The notes under the pieces were generated by a model. The model ran no database searches and was not told the DNA's origin. It saw nothing but the letters and a program-made list of their open reading frames with translations. Position numbers and translations under genes: made by a program. Positions 28,072 through 38,479 of a stretch of DNA of 64,000 nt are shown piece after piece (positions within the stretch are counted from its first letter, which is position 1; each line of letters opens with the position of its first letter). The DNA is from an uncultured Pseudomonadales bacterium (lineage in GTDB: Bacteria; Pseudomonadota; Gammaproteobacteria; Pseudomonadales; Balneatricaceae), in contig CALSNA010000005.1 of the NCBI GenBank assembly GCA_943787595.1, positions 372,001 to 436,000 of the forward strand, in the 5' to 3' direction.

Positions 28072-28257
28072 GATACCCTCAATGCAGTTACAATGGAAAG
28101 CTAATTAGATAATAATATCGCCACATTCATTATAGCATTGTAAATTATTCGCTGATCAAAACTGAACTGCTAGCACAGACTTAAAAAACAGCTTGGTAGG
28201 TGATAAAATCGATTTTTTACATTACATTAAATTAACCTCTGGTAATGACTTAATTGC

Positions 28258-30288
28258 ATGATCACCAATAACCTCACAAGTAAATTCATTAATAACTTCA
28301 TAAATAAATTCACCAATAACCTAGTAAACAAGGGTGGTTTAATAAATAAAAATCGATTTCTTACGTCTAATATGAGCTGGATGCTAGTGATCGTATTATG
28401 CGGTTGCCAGACAGCACAACAATTGCAAACCAACCAACAAAACTATCAAATCAATCAATTTCAGTCGAATGAAGCCACCGATAATACTGCGGCTATACCC
28501 ACAGCAGCTTCGACTAAGACAGTTGTTCTATTTAACATGGATGCTAACCCAGCTAATCGAGAAACATCATCAACGGTTACAACGCGTGATGCACACCAGC
28601 AGCACAATGCCATTTTAGTGACAAAAGATGATGCTACATTCACCAGCCTAGCGAATCCAGTAGTTCAACAAATATCTAAACCGACTCAGGCTATTGCTAA
28701 ACGGGTTAATCAGTTACCATTACATACTTGGTCAGCGTCAGATGGGCAAGCATATAAAAAACTGTCAGTAAAATCCCAAACTGCATTTACATTAACAACG
28801 CCAGAGGCGCAGTTGGCTGATGCAGTTGCCCTGCCACCTCGGCCTATTACCATGCAACCAAAACCACCCGCCCGTGATTTGTGGGAATTAACCAGAGAGC
28901 AATTTCAATTACCAAAACAAACTAATCCCATTGCCTTGCAGAGAATAAAGAAATATTACGATTGGTTAAAGAAAAATCCTAGTTATCTATTAAAAGTAAC
29001 TAAACGCTCTAAACGCTATTACCACCATATTTTCAATACCATTGTAAAAAATAAATTACCCGGTGAAATCGCTCTGCTACCTATTGTCGAAAGTGGATTT
29101 GATCCATTTGCCTATTCCCATAGCCAAGCAGCTGGAATCTGGCAGTTTATTCCTTCTACCGGTCAAATTTATGGCTTGAAGCAAAACTGGTGGTATGATG
29201 GCAGGCGTGATCCAATTGCATCAACTCAAGCAGCTATCAATTATCTAGAGCATCTACACGCGATGTTTAAGGGAGACTGGTTGCTAGCACTCGCCTCCTA
29301 CAATGCCGGACAAGGTACAGTACTCAAGGCTATAAGAAAAAATAAGCGAGCTAACCGCCCAACTAACTTCTGGGCCCTTGATCTACCACGAGAAACCCGA
29401 CAATACGTACCTAAACTTTTAGCAATATCTCAGTTGGTAAAAGAAACTGCCGGTAGTGATAAGGTCACCTCCATAAGCAATACACCTTATTTTGAAATTG
29501 TTAACATCAGATCACAATTAGATCTGGCTCAAGCTGCGAAATTAGCACAAGTCAGTATTTCTGAAATTTATTTACTAAATCCTAGCTTAAATCAGTGGGC
29601 TACAGATCCAGACGGTCCACACAGATTGCTGGTACCTCTGGGACATGGTGACATATTGAGTACAGCACTTGAGCAGTTGCCTGCTGAGAAACGCATGATT
29701 TGGAAAAGGTATAGCATTAAATCTGGTGATACTTTGTTAGAGCTTGCTCATCGATTCAATACTACTGTGGAAGTATTACGTGATACCAATTCTATTAGTG
29801 GAAACCTAATTCGCCAGGGTGAAAAAATCATTATTCCCATAGCTAGTAAGAAAATTGAAGCCTACACACTAAGTGCAGGTCAACGCAATATAAAACTCCA
29901 GAAACGTACGCAAAAAGCAGATAAAAGCAGCAAAGTCATTCACCAGATTCAGTCAGGTGATAGTCTATGGGCTATTGCCAAGCGCTACAATGTAACCACT
30001 AAAGAATTGGCTAGCTGGAATAACCTCAGTAGTAAAAGCGTGCTGCAGGTCAACAATACGCTAGAAATTTTACCCAAAGTGAACATATCCCAGACAGCGA
30101 GTAAGCGCAGCAATGTGCTCAAAAAGGTCAACTACAAAGTACGCCAAGGCGATAATTTATCAATGATCGCTTGGCGCTTTAATGTTAACGTAGCTGATAT
30201 CCGTATCTGGAATCAATCATTGAAAAAATACCTTCAACCTGAACAGTTGTTAACACTTTATGTCGATGTAACCAAAACTAGACAATAA
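28258..30288 (+). CDS. mltD: Membrane-bound lytic murein transglycosylase D with three LysM domains
   Basis: This lipoprotein (676 residues from the first ATG) cleaves peptidoglycan between MurNAc and GlcNAc with formation of anhydro ends. A lipobox-like LVIVLCGC places the lipid cysteine near residue 50. The ATG at 28372 (MSWMLVIVLCGC) would give a standard short signal. With the first ATG, an Asn/Lys-rich stretch of 8-residue repeats precedes the signal. After a low-complexity linker comes the SLT domain (residues about 240-390) with catalytic Glu in LLPIVESGFDPFAYS and GIWQFIPSTG and ASYNAGQGTV. Three LysM repeats start near 482 (YSIKSGDTLLELA), 562 (HQIQSGDSLWAIA) and 625 (YKVRQGDNLSMIA). 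The protein is longer than the E. coli enzyme. Confidence 0.9.
   Translation: MITNNLTSKFINNFINKFTNNLVNKGGLINKNRFLTSNMSWMLVIVLCGCQTAQQLQTNQQNYQINQFQSNEATDNTAAIPTAASTKTVVLFNMDANPANRETSSTVTTRDAHQQHNAILVTKDDATFTSLANPVVQQISKPTQAIAKRVNQLPLHTWSASDGQAYKKLSVKSQTAFTLTTPEAQLADAVALPPRPITMQPKPPARDLWELTREQFQLPKQTNPIALQRIKKYYDWLKKNPSYLLKVTKRSKRYYHHIFNTIVKNKLPGEIALLPIVESGFDPFAYSHSQAAGIWQFIPSTGQIYGLKQNWWYDGRRDPIASTQAAINYLEHLHAMFKGDWLLALASYNAGQGTVLKAIRKNKRANRPTNFWALDLPRETRQYVPKLLAISQLVKETAGSDKVTSISNTPYFEIVNIRSQLDLAQAAKLAQVSISEIYLLNPSLNQWATDPDGPHRLLVPLGHGDILSTALEQLPAEKRMIWKRYSIKSGDTLLELAHRFNTTVEVLRDTNSISGNLIRQGEKIIIPIASKKIEAYTLSAGQRNIKLQKRTQKADKSSKVIHQIQSGDSLWAIAKRYNVTTKELASWNNLSSKSVLQVNNTLEILPKVNISQTASKRSNVLKKVNYKVRQGDNLSMIAWRFNVNVADIRIWNQSLKKYLQPEQLLTLYVDVTKTRQ
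28267..28332 (+). repeat. 24-bp tandem repeat at the mltD 5' end
   Basis: Two full 24-base units and a partial third (28267-28290, 28291-28314, 28315-28332) each begin AATAACCT or AATAACTT. They encode the 8-residue units NNLTSKFI, NNFINKFT and NNLVNKGG. The units lie upstream of the alternative mltD start at 28372, so they are either a lysine-rich extension of the signal peptide or leader DNA. Confidence 0.8.
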
Positions 30289-30337
30289 TTCACTGATGCA
30301 ACTGAATCTAGCTTAATTCATTAATGGCAATTTGGTT

Positions 30338-30343
30338 TATAAT
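30338..30343 (+). promoter_or_regulatory. Candidate -10 element for fabI
   Basis: TATAAT lies about 55 bases before the fabI start. A weak TTAATT at 30313-30318 could be the -35 element, with longer than ideal spacing. This is a candidate from sequence match only. Confidence 0.35.
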
Positions 30344-30398
30344 AGTGGATCATTTCTTACTATCACAACAGAAACTATTGGAACAGAAGGATTAACTC

Positions 30399-31190
30399 AT
30401 GGGGTTTATGACCGGTAAACGAGTACTTATCGTAGGTATTGCAAGCAATCGTTCCATTGCATATGGCATTGCTGATGCCATGCACAGAGAAGGTGCTGAA
30501 CTGGCATTCACATACCAAAATGATAAATTGAAAAACCGAGTGGAAAAATTTGCGGCATCATGGAATTCTAAGCTGATATTTCCTTGTGATGTAGCACATG
30601 ATGATGAAATAGAACATGCTGTTAATGAGCTTGGCCAGCATTGGGACGGTATTGACTGTATTGTCCACTCAGTCGGATTCGCTCCAAGTGATCAACTAGA
30701 TGGGGATTTTACCTCTGTCACCAACCGTGAAGGTTTCCAGATTGCACATGACATTTCTGCCTATAGCTTTATTGCATTAGCCAAAGCAACCCGCGGTATG
30801 ATGCAAGGACGTCGTAGTGCACTACTGACGTTAAGTTATCTTGGTTCAATGCGCACCATGCCTAATTACAATGTTATGGGCATGGCCAAAGCCAGCCTTG
30901 AAGCTGGAGTACGCTATCTTGCTAGTAGCTTGGGACCTGAGGGAATCCGAGTTAATGGAATTTCCGCCGGACCTATCCGTACACTTGCAGCTTCAGGTAT
31001 TAAGAGTTTCCGTAACATGCTCGATTACAATGAGAAACGTACGCCTCTGCGCCGCAATGTCACCATTGAAGAAGTTGGTAATATGGCTGCATTCCTTTGT
31101 TCTGATCTAGCCAGTGGCATCACTGGTGAAGTTAGTCATGTTGACTGTGGTTTCAATATCACCGCTATGGGCCATATTGATCAGAGATAA
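30399..31190 (+). CDS. fabI: Enoyl-ACP reductase (NADH)
   Basis: This is the last enzyme of each fatty-acid elongation cycle (263 residues), reducing trans-2-enoyl-ACP. [23 protein letters not shown] at the amino end is the family start. Catalytic Tyr157 and Lys164 ([11 protein letters not shown]) and Tyr147 match E. coli positions shifted by one. The loop contacted by triclosan-type inhibitors ([13 protein letters not shown]) keeps the sensitive-type glycine. AAGGA lies seven bases before the ATG. It is a single gene. Confidence 0.96.
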   Translation: MGFMTGKRVLIVGIASNRSIAYGIADAMHREGAELAFTYQNDKLKNRVEKFAASWNSKLIFPCDVAHDDEIEHAVNELGQHWDGIDCIVHSVGFAPSDQLDGDFTSVTNREGFQIAHDISAYSFIALAKATRGMMQGRRSALLTLSYLGSMRTMPNYNVMGMAKASLEAGVRYLASSLGPEGIRVNGISAGPIRTLAASGIKSFRNMLDYNEKRTPLRRNVTIEEVGNMAAFLCSDLASGITGEVSHVDCGFNITAMGHIDQR

Positions 31191-31250
31191 TAGTGTCTAA
31201 GTTATGATCTATATAGGCAATAATAAACGCCACGCGAATAGAACGAATGA

Positions 31251-31883
31251 TTATTCAACCACGGCATTGTAAAACAAACGCACAGCAACGGCCACCAAGA
31301 AAATACCCATAGTACGCTCCAGCCAATGACTAAAGCGCCTGTAAGCAATTTTTATCGATGCTTTAGTCAGCAAGGTTGCAACCAGTGCAAACCAAATACT
31401 GGTCAAAATAACCACAATCAAGCCGTACAATACCTGAACTTTAACTGGAGTAAGAGGGCTGATTACCAGTGAAAACAACGATATGAAAAAAACCGTTGCC
31501 TTGGGATTTAGCAAGTTGGTAAACAAACCGATCCTGAAAGATACCCAGGATGACTGGCTATTATTAATATTAGAAACCTGCTGGCTGTTGTGTGGCACAG
31601 AACGAAGACAATCCCAAGCTAGATAAAGCATATAAGCTGCACCCAAGTATTGCAATACATTGAACAACCACCGAGATTGAGCTAACAGCAGACCAATTCC
31701 GAACAACGAATAGGTCACATGCACTAGAATACCAACCCCTATGCCCAAGCTAGACCAAAGAGCAGGGACACGACCATAGCCAACTGACTGGCGCACAATA
31801 ATGGCAAAGTCAGGCCCTGGGCTCATAACTGCTAACATGTGGATCAACACCACCATTGCCAACTCGACCAAATAGGGCTGCAT
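31251..31883 (-). CDS. LysE-family amino-acid exporter
   Basis: This inner-membrane exporter of the LysE/RhtB family (210 residues, about six hydrophobic segments) probably exports an amino acid. The signature HMLAVMSPGPDFAIIVRQS lies near residue 16, and FTNLLNPKATVFFISLFS near 125. The start ATG at 31883 shares one base with the ppiD stop (TGATG), so translation is probably coupled. It is complete, unlike the LysE-family fragment at 3468-3940. Confidence 0.88.
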   Translation of the reverse strand: MQPYLVELAMVVLIHMLAVMSPGPDFAIIVRQSVGYGRVPALWSSLGIGVGILVHVTYSLFGIGLLLAQSRWLFNVLQYLGAAYMLYLAWDCLRSVPHNSQQVSNINNSQSSWVSFRIGLFTNLLNPKATVFFISLFSLVISPLTPVKVQVLYGLIVVILTSIWFALVATLLTKASIKIAYRRFSHWLERTMGIFLVAVAVRLFYNAVVE

Positions 31884-33769
31884 CAATTTCTGATAATTTC
31901 AGCATTATCGGTCAAAGCCTGTTTCAATGCTGCTTGATCATAATGGCTATTAATGCGAACTAAGAATTCTGCCAAAACAGCCATGTCTGTGGCAGGCATC
32001 AAGTTTGCTATGGGTTCATTAACAGCATTCAATTGCAACAAGGCCATATCTCCGTTCAGCATGGAAGCCATACCATAAACCGATTCTGGATTTGGTCTTG
32101 GCAATGCGAACAGGACATCACTAAGCTCGGCACTTACTTCATCACTGCGACGTGAAACACCTAAATGTAACTGCCAAGTTAGCCCTATCTGCTGGGCCAC
32201 TGACTCGATAGTATTGCCATCTCTTAATGAGGCAAGCAATGTTTCAACCTGCTGCCGTAAATTTTTCACTGCTTCCTGACGCGTTAACTTGGTGGTAATA
32301 AGTGCTGATACATCATTAAATTCCTGCGGTAACGGTGGACGATGTTGTAATACCCTAACCACCAGAGCGTGATCACTGCTAAGCTCAATTAATTGGCTGT
32401 TATTACCTTGTACTAATACATCATCATTAAAAGCTGCTTTAATGACCTGTGCTTCAGCAGCAATTCCGATACTGCCACCACTACGACTAATCCAATCAGT
32501 AGTATTAACTACTAGACCAAGCTCATCAGCAGCATCAGTTAGATCAGGGCTGGAAAACGAAATATCTGATAGAGTCTCACTAGCTGACACAAATAATTCT
32601 TCAGATCGATCAGCTAGCAATTCATTTCTTAATTGTTTCTGAAGTTCTTTGAAGGTTGGTAACTGGTTTTTCTGAATTCTGTGTAAATAAATCACATGCA
32701 CACCAAATTCACTAATGACTGGTTGTGAATATGTCCCAGCCTGTAATGCAAATAAAGTTGTGTCAAAAGCACCACCAAAATCACCCTTCTGGACCAATCC
32801 CAGATAACCTCCTTCTGAGGCTGAACCAATGTCCTGAGAGTATTGCTTAGCAACTTTAGTAAAATTCTTTCCCTGTTTTAATGCCTGCAAAACGTCTTCT
32901 GCTAGTTGCATTGCTGTTGACTGGTCCTGTTGATTATCAATTCGCAATAGTATATGTGAAGCTTCACGCTCTTCAGTTACGGTAAAGTCAGCAATATACT
33001 GTTGGTAGACCGCCTTTAGTTCGTCATCAGTGATTGTAATCTGGTCATGATAATCACTGCTTTTTAATTCTAGGTATTCCAGTCGTACCTGCTCCCGGGT
33101 CAAAAATTCTTCCACATGCTCATCAAAATATGACCGCACAGCACCAGTTTCCAGAGTGGTTTTTTGTAGCTGTTGCTCCAATGGTAAAGTCAAATAGGCA
33201 AAGTCTCTTTTTTGGTGCTCAAGCCGAGCCAGTTGCTCTACTTCATATGGTAAGCTAAAAGTACTATTGCCCATGCTTCCCAGTAATTGACCAATAATCA
33301 TCTGCTGTTTTAGCTGTTGTCGATAACTCATTGGTGTTAGGCCAATTTGGCGCACCATAGTCTTGAACAGATCTGGATTAAATTGACCGTCAACCTGGAA
33401 TTCGGTAGTTTGACGAATAAACTGATCGACACTTGACTCAGCTATAGTCAGTCCCTGTTTGTTTGCATATTGTAGCATCACTGTTTCATCAATCAGCTGA
33501 TTAAGCGCTGCGTTTTCAATGACCTGCTGATCTAGACTTACTGGATCAAGATCTGGATTAGCAACTAGAATCTGGCGCCGTTGCAATGCTGCATTGCGTA
33601 ATAGCGCTTGTCTAGATACTTCTTCTCCATTAACTTCTGCTGGAGCATTAGTGCCCTGATTTAATAATACCAACGACTCAGCTCCCCACAGTACAAATGT
33701 AAGGGCAATGACACCGACAATAATCTTAACGGCAATACTTTTAGATTTATCTCGAATATTCTGTAACAT
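31883..33769 (-). CDS. ppiD: Periplasmic chaperone/peptidyl-prolyl isomerase PpiD
   Basis: This membrane-anchored periplasmic chaperone (628 residues) assists proteins leaving the Sec translocon. The start at 33769 gives MLQNIRDKSKSIAVKIIVG, the usual PpiD amino end with a single anchor helix (residues about 13-33). A SurA-N-like region follows. The parvulin domain lies near residues 260-360 (ASHILLRID, GGYLGLVQKGDFGGAFDTTLFAL, SEFGVHVIYLH). An earlier TTG at 33787 in the frame is unlikely. It follows hupB as in E. coli, and its stop overlaps the exporter gene by one base. Confidence 0.93.
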   Translation of the reverse strand: MLQNIRDKSKSIAVKIIVGVIALTFVLWGAESLVLLNQGTNAPAEVNGEEVSRQALLRNAALQRRQILVANPDLDPVSLDQQVIENAALNQLIDETVMLQYANKQGLTIAESSVDQFIRQTTEFQVDGQFNPDLFKTMVRQIGLTPMSYRQQLKQQMIIGQLLGSMGNSTFSLPYEVEQLARLEHQKRDFAYLTLPLEQQLQKTTLETGAVRSYFDEHVEEFLTREQVRLEYLELKSSDYHDQITITDDELKAVYQQYIADFTVTEEREASHILLRIDNQQDQSTAMQLAEDVLQALKQGKNFTKVAKQYSQDIGSASEGGYLGLVQKGDFGGAFDTTLFALQAGTYSQPVISEFGVHVIYLHRIQKNQLPTFKELQKQLRNELLADRSEELFVSASETLSDISFSSPDLTDAADELGLVVNTTDWISRSGGSIGIAAEAQVIKAAFNDDVLVQGNNSQLIELSSDHALVVRVLQHRPPLPQEFNDVSALITTKLTRQEAVKNLRQQVETLLASLRDGNTIESVAQQIGLTWQLHLGVSRRSDEVSAELSDVLFALPRPNPESVYGMASMLNGDMALLQLNAVNEPIANLMPATDMAVLAEFLVRINSHYDQAALKQALTDNAEIIRN

Positions 33770-33900
33770 GTGAGTGTGTTCCAGCAAACTTTACAAGGTA
33801 CAAGTCAGTTTATAAGACCTGAAGGCTTAGTTGCTTGCAATAGTTAGTTTTCCAGTTTTTATCCAATGTCTTACATTAACTGGACTAGTGTCGTTGTAAT

Positions 33901-33932
33901 TAAAAAACGCATTCAATGGAATGCGTTTTTTA
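33901..33932. terminator. Rho-independent terminator after hupB
   Basis: A 14-base perfect stem, TAAAAAACGCATTC with GAATGCGTTTTTTA around an AATG loop, ends in a T run on either strand. It sits about 80 bases after the hupB stop (minus strand) and 130 bases before ppiD, separating the two genes' transcripts. Confidence 0.85.
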
Positions 33933-34009
33933 AACCAACGAGTGGTATCAATATATCGACAAAGTTAATGGCATTGTCGGATCTGCCGCCTGTCACTACC
34001 TGTGTAGAC

Positions 34010-34282
34010 TTAGTTAACTGATTCTTTTAAGGCTTTACCGGCTTTAAAAGCTGGTACGTTGGCTGCGCTAATCTCGATGGTAGCGCCAGTTTGAGGATTC
34101 CTACCAGTACGAGCTGAACGCGCTTTAACGGAAAAAGTCCCGAATCCAATCAGTGCGACTGATTCACCATTTTTCAATGCCCCAGTTACCGCTTCAGTGA
34201 ATGCTTCCAGAGCACGACCAGAAGCCGCTTTGGAAATGTCTGCTTTTGCCGCAATGGCATCAATCAGTTCTGATTTGTTCAC
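34010..34282 (-). CDS. hupB: DNA-binding protein HU-beta
   Basis: This is the histone-like nucleoid protein (90 residues), which binds and bends DNA as a dimer. [28 protein letters not shown] is the amino helix region. The DNA-contact arm is [23 protein letters not shown], including the Arg-Asn-Pro tip. It follows lon on the same strand, as in other Gammaproteobacteria, and is followed by a strong terminator. Confidence 0.97.
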   Translation of the reverse strand: MNKSELIDAIAAKADISKAASGRALEAFTEAVTGALKNGESVALIGFGTFSVKARSARTGRNPQTGATIEISAANVPAFKAGKALKESVN

Positions 34283-34458
34283 TGTAATTCCCCTTTTTGA
34301 TATTTGATTAGTAATTTCTTACAGAATAAAGATCAGGCGTAATCAAATTTTTTTGTAATAAATTGTGGCTCTGCAGTCTGTGCATACATGCCAAATGATT
34401 TATACCAATATGGTCAAAGTGTTGTCAAGCAAGGCCTGTCATAATTTATATCCAGTAG

Positions 34459-36861
34459 CTAATGCGTATTAACCAAGTCCTCAGCAGTTAATATTGAGCG
34501 TGAATTTTCAGCCAAAACTTGGCTTTCAGGAGCCATTTCTGGTTGATATTGTAAAGCCACATTGAGTACTTCATCAATCCACTTGACTAACTTAATAGTT
34601 AAATCCGATTTAATGTTATCTGGAATTTCTGTTAAATCACGTTTGTTTTCCTGAGGAATAATGACAGTTTTTATGCCGCTACGATGGGCAGCTAACAACT
34701 TTTCCTTGAGCCCTCCTATGGTCAAGACCTCTCCTCGCAAGGTAATCTCTCCAGTCATGGCCACATCAGCACGTACTGGAATGCCAGTCAATACTGAAAC
34801 CAGTGCGGTACACATACCAATACCAGCACTAGGCCCATCTTTCGGTGTTGCACCTTCAGGCACATGTATATGAATATCATTTTTTTCATGAAAGTCCTGG
34901 CTAATTCCAAAGCCTATCGCTCTGCCTCTGACCACTGTCAATGCAGCCTGGATAGATTCTTGCATAACATCGCCAAGCGACCCAGTCTTTACTAAACGAC
35001 CTTTACCCGGTACCAGTGCAGATTCTATGGTAAGGATATCACCACCTACTTCAGTCCAAGCTAGCCCAGTTACATGACCAATTCGATCATCTGCATCAAC
35101 TTGGCCAAAATTGAATCGCCTAACGCCAGAATATGGCTCCAAGTTATGAGTTTGGATTGACTGTTTAACGAATGCTTTACTATCGCGCTGCGTTAATAAG
35201 CTCTGCTTTACTACCTTACGACATACCTTAGCAATTTCACGCTCCAGGTTTCGCACACCAGATTCACGCGTGTAATAACGGATCAAATCCCGAATTGCAT
35301 CGGTTTCAATCGATAATTCATTAGTATTCAAGCCATTGGCAACTAATTGTTTGGGAATGAGGTAACGGTTAGCAATATTAATTTTTTCATCTTCCATATA
35401 ACCTGGAATACGAATCACTTCCATGCGATCCAACAAAGCACTGGGAATATTCATAGAGTTAGCGGTACAAACAAACATCACTTCCGATAGATCATAGTCT
35501 ACTTCAAGATAGTGATCGTTAAACGTGTTATTTTGTTCAGGATCAAGCACTTCTAGCAAAGCCGATGCTGGATCACCACGATGATCCATACCCATTTTAT
35601 CAATTTCATCCAGCAGAAATAACGCATTGCGAGCTCCACACTTAGCAATTTTCTGCATTAATTTACCTGGCAAAGAACCAATATAGGTGCGTCGATGTCC
35701 ACGGATTTCGGCTTCATCACGAACACCACCAAGTGCCATACGGATATATTTACGCCCAGTAGCTTTGGCAATGGATGCTCCTAATGAGGTTTTACCTACA
35801 CCAGGTGGCCCTACCAAACAAAGTATGGAACCTTTGAGCCGTTTAACTCGCTGCTGGACCGCAAGATACTCAAGGATACGCTCTTTAACTTCAGATAAGC
35901 CATAATGATTCTCATTTAATACGGTCTCGGCATGACCCAAGTTATGCTTCAAACGGCTCTTTTTGCGCCATGGAATGGTTACCATCCAGTCAATATAACT
36001 GCGCACCACTGTTGCTTCTGCCGACATCGGCGACATCATTTTTAACTTATTGAATTCATTAATAGTTTTATTACGAGCTTCTTTAGGCATGCCAGCCGCC
36101 TCGATCCTCGCCTGCAATTCATTCATATCATTGGGAACTGCCTCATCAATATCGCTCAGTTCTTTCTGGATTGCCTTCATCTGCTCATTCAGGTAATACT
36201 CACGCTGGCTTTTTTCCATCTGCTTTTTGACACGGCCTCGTATGCGTTTTTCAACCTTAACCAGATCAATTTCACCTTCTATTCTAACCATCAGGTGCTC
36301 AAACCGCAGACTTAGATCAGTCATTTCCAGAATTTTCTGTTTTTCTTCCAGATTTAGGCTAATCTGCCCAGCAATGGTATCAGCAAGGCGACTTGGCTCT
36401 TCAATACTGGTTATGGAAGACATGACCTCATCAGATACCTTTTTGCCCAAGGTCACATACTGCTGAAATTGAGCTAACAGTGTGTGTGTCAAAGCTTTAC
36501 ATTCACTCTCATTAAGTTCAACTTCTGCAACACTACGGATGTGTGCCATAGAAAATTTATCATTTTCTTCAACACGATCAATGACTACTCGATCTTTACC
36601 TTCGACCAGCACTTTGACTGTCCCGTCAGGTAGTTTAAGCAATTGTAGAATGCGTGCTGAGGTGCCAATAGTAAATATATCCTTAACCTGTGGCTCATCC
36701 GTGCCGGCATTTTTTTGAGCTACCAAAACAATTGATTTTTCATTAACCATGGAAAATTCCAGGGCTTCTATGGACTTCTCCCTGCCAACAAATAGGGGGA
36801 TCACCATATGTGGGTACACAACAACGTCCCGTAAGGGAATAAGAGGCAGTACTGTATGCAT
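34459..36861 (-). CDS. lon: ATP-dependent protease Lon
   Basis: This homo-hexameric cytosolic protease (800 residues) degrades misfolded and regulatory proteins. The LON substrate domain is amino-terminal (LPLIPLRDVVVYPHMVIPLFVGR). Walker A is GPPGVGKTSLG near residue 354, and Walker B is ALFLLDEIDKM. The catalytic Ser678 is in PKDGPSAGIGM and the Lys partner lies in ITLRGEVLTIGGLKEKLLAA near 720. It lies between clpX and hupB. A weak heat-shock-promoter-like sequence lies upstream. Confidence 0.97.
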   Translation of the reverse strand: MHTVLPLIPLRDVVVYPHMVIPLFVGREKSIEALEFSMVNEKSIVLVAQKNAGTDEPQVKDIFTIGTSARILQLLKLPDGTVKVLVEGKDRVVIDRVEENDKFSMAHIRSVAEVELNESECKALTHTLLAQFQQYVTLGKKVSDEVMSSITSIEEPSRLADTIAGQISLNLEEKQKILEMTDLSLRFEHLMVRIEGEIDLVKVEKRIRGRVKKQMEKSQREYYLNEQMKAIQKELSDIDEAVPNDMNELQARIEAAGMPKEARNKTINEFNKLKMMSPMSAEATVVRSYIDWMVTIPWRKKSRLKHNLGHAETVLNENHYGLSEVKERILEYLAVQQRVKRLKGSILCLVGPPGVGKTSLGASIAKATGRKYIRMALGGVRDEAEIRGHRRTYIGSLPGKLMQKIAKCGARNALFLLDEIDKMGMDHRGDPASALLEVLDPEQNNTFNDHYLEVDYDLSEVMFVCTANSMNIPSALLDRMEVIRIPGYMEDEKINIANRYLIPKQLVANGLNTNELSIETDAIRDLIRYYTRESGVRNLEREIAKVCRKVVKQSLLTQRDSKAFVKQSIQTHNLEPYSGVRRFNFGQVDADDRIGHVTGLAWTEVGGDILTIESALVPGKGRLVKTGSLGDVMQESIQAALTVVRGRAIGFGISQDFHEKNDIHIHVPEGATPKDGPSAGIGMCTALVSVLTGIPVRADVAMTGEITLRGEVLTIGGLKEKLLAAHRSGIKTVIIPQENKRDLTEIPDNIKSDLTIKLVKWIDEVLNVALQYQPEMAPESQVLAENSRSILTAEDLVNTH

Positions 36862-36936
36862 AATTGACTCTTGTTAATAGGCGCCTGAACTGGTCTGCTG
36901 GTTTATCGTAAGTACTACTAAGGATAAATCTATATC

Positions 36937-36959
36937 AATGGAATCACAAAATACACAAG
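36937..36959 (-). promoter_or_regulatory. Candidate heat-shock (sigma-32) promoter for lon
   Basis: On the minus strand, CTTGTGT is followed after 11 bases by CCATTGA, about 75 bases before the lon start. This partly matches the CTTGAAA ... CCCATNT heat-shock consensus. The position is right, since lon is a classic heat-shock gene, but the match is partial. Confidence 0.3.
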
Positions 36960-37064
36960 GTTCCGCATCAAAATTGTATAATGGCAACTGGCATTTAATT
37001 GACCCTTAAAAGTCGTGTTATCTATAACTGTTTAATCAGCACATTATTATATTAATGAAAGAAT

Positions 37065-38354
37065 TTATTCATCTGAAGCGGCTTGTGCGATTCCAGCTTC
37101 AGGGTTCTGGTAAATAATCAGCGGCTCACTATTGTCCTTGATATTTCGCTCGTCGACTACAACTTTGGTGGCATGTTTCAAATCAGGTAGTTCATACATG
37201 GTTGGCAGCAAAACTGATTCCATGATGGACCGTAAACCCCGAGCTCCAGCTTTACGGTCCATTGCTTTACGAGCCACAGCACTAAGCGCTTCCTTGCGAA
37301 AGTCGATTTCCACGCCTTCCATCTCAAATAGCTTAGAATATTGCTTAGTTAGAGAATTTTTTGGCTCTGTAAGAATTTTTACCAAGGCATCTTCATCCAG
37401 TTCCTCCAATGTAGCAACTACAGGAAGACGGCCTACAAATTCAGGAATCAAACCGTATTTTACCAAGTCTTCAGCTTCAATGTGCTGCAATAGAACACCG
37501 ACTGATTTCAGGTTACGTTTACTTATGACCTGAGCAGAAAAACCGATACTGCTTTTCTCGGATCGATCCCGGATTACCTTGTCCAAACCAGCAAATGCAC
37601 CACCACAAATAAATAAGACTCCTGAAGTATCCACTTGAAGGAATTCTTGTTGGGGGTGTTTACGCCCACCTTGTGGAGGCACTGATGCTACTGTACCTTC
37701 AATTAACTTTAACAGCGCTTGCTGAACACCTTCGCCAGAAACATCACGAGTAATAGAAGGGTTATCCGATTTACGGGATATTTTATCAATTTCATCAATG
37801 TAAACAATACCTTGTTGTGCTTGCTCAACATCGTAGTCACATTTTTGCAACAATTTCTGGATAATATTTTCAACATCTTCACCAACGTAACCAGCTTCAG
37901 TCAGCGTTGTAGCATCAGCAATAGCAAAAGGAACATTTAACAATCTGGCAAGTGTTTCTGCTAGCAGTGTCTTGCCACTGCCAGTTGGTCCAACTAACAG
38001 GATATTGCTCTTACCCAGTTCTACATCACCTTTATCACCAGTGTAATTAAGGCGCTTATAGTGATTATAAACAGCCACCGACAAAACCATTTTGGCTTTA
38101 TCCTGACCAATTACATATTGGTCTAAAACTGACTGAATTTCCCGCGGAGTTGGCAGTTGGCCATCTTGCTGACTTGGTTTGCTCTCTAGTATTTCTTCAT
38201 GAAGGATATCATTACAGAGATCGACACATTCATCACAAATAAATACTGATGGGCCAGCAATTAACTTGCGGACATCATTTTGGCTCTTGCCACAAAAGGA
38301 GCAATGCAATGATTTATCAACCTTATTACCGGAGTCGCTTTGATTTGTGCTCAT
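37065..38354 (-). CDS. clpX: ClpX, ATPase subunit of the ClpXP protease
   Basis: This AAA+ unfoldase (429 residues) recognises and threads substrates into ClpP. The zinc-binding amino domain has Cys18, Cys21, Cys40 and Cys43. Walker A is [15 protein letters not shown] near residue 117 and Walker B is [11 protein letters not shown] near 180. The IGF-type ClpP docking loop is seen as SSIGFSAQ near 266. It lies 125 bases after clpP on the same strand. Confidence 0.97.
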   Translation of the reverse strand: MSTNQSDSGNKVDKSLHCSFCGKSQNDVRKLIAGPSVFICDECVDLCNDILHEEILESKPSQQDGQLPTPREIQSVLDQYVIGQDKAKMVLSVAVYNHYKRLNYTGDKGDVELGKSNILLVGPTGSGKTLLAETLARLLNVPFAIADATTLTEAGYVGEDVENIIQKLLQKCDYDVEQAQQGIVYIDEIDKISRKSDNPSITRDVSGEGVQQALLKLIEGTVASVPPQGGRKHPQQEFLQVDTSGVLFICGGAFAGLDKVIRDRSEKSSIGFSAQVISKRNLKSVGVLLQHIEAEDLVKYGLIPEFVGRLPVVATLEELDEDALVKILTEPKNSLTKQYSKLFEMEGVEIDFRKEALSAVARKAMDRKAGARGLRSIMESVLLPTMYELPDLKHATKVVVDERNIKDNSEPLIIYQNPEAGIAQAASDE

Positions 38355-38479
38355 TCAGATGATCCAAAATCATTAATAAAATGACAGTTCAGACTAATAA
38401 TAGTACCGGATGCATATAATTCAAGTGATGATATCATTGGATAGCCCAATCATAGGCTCAACTAGAATTAGTGTGGATT

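Noticed and set aside
28205-28216. 12-bp palindrome AAAATCGATTTT before mltD
   Set aside because: Short AT-rich palindromes of this size are expected by chance in this base composition.
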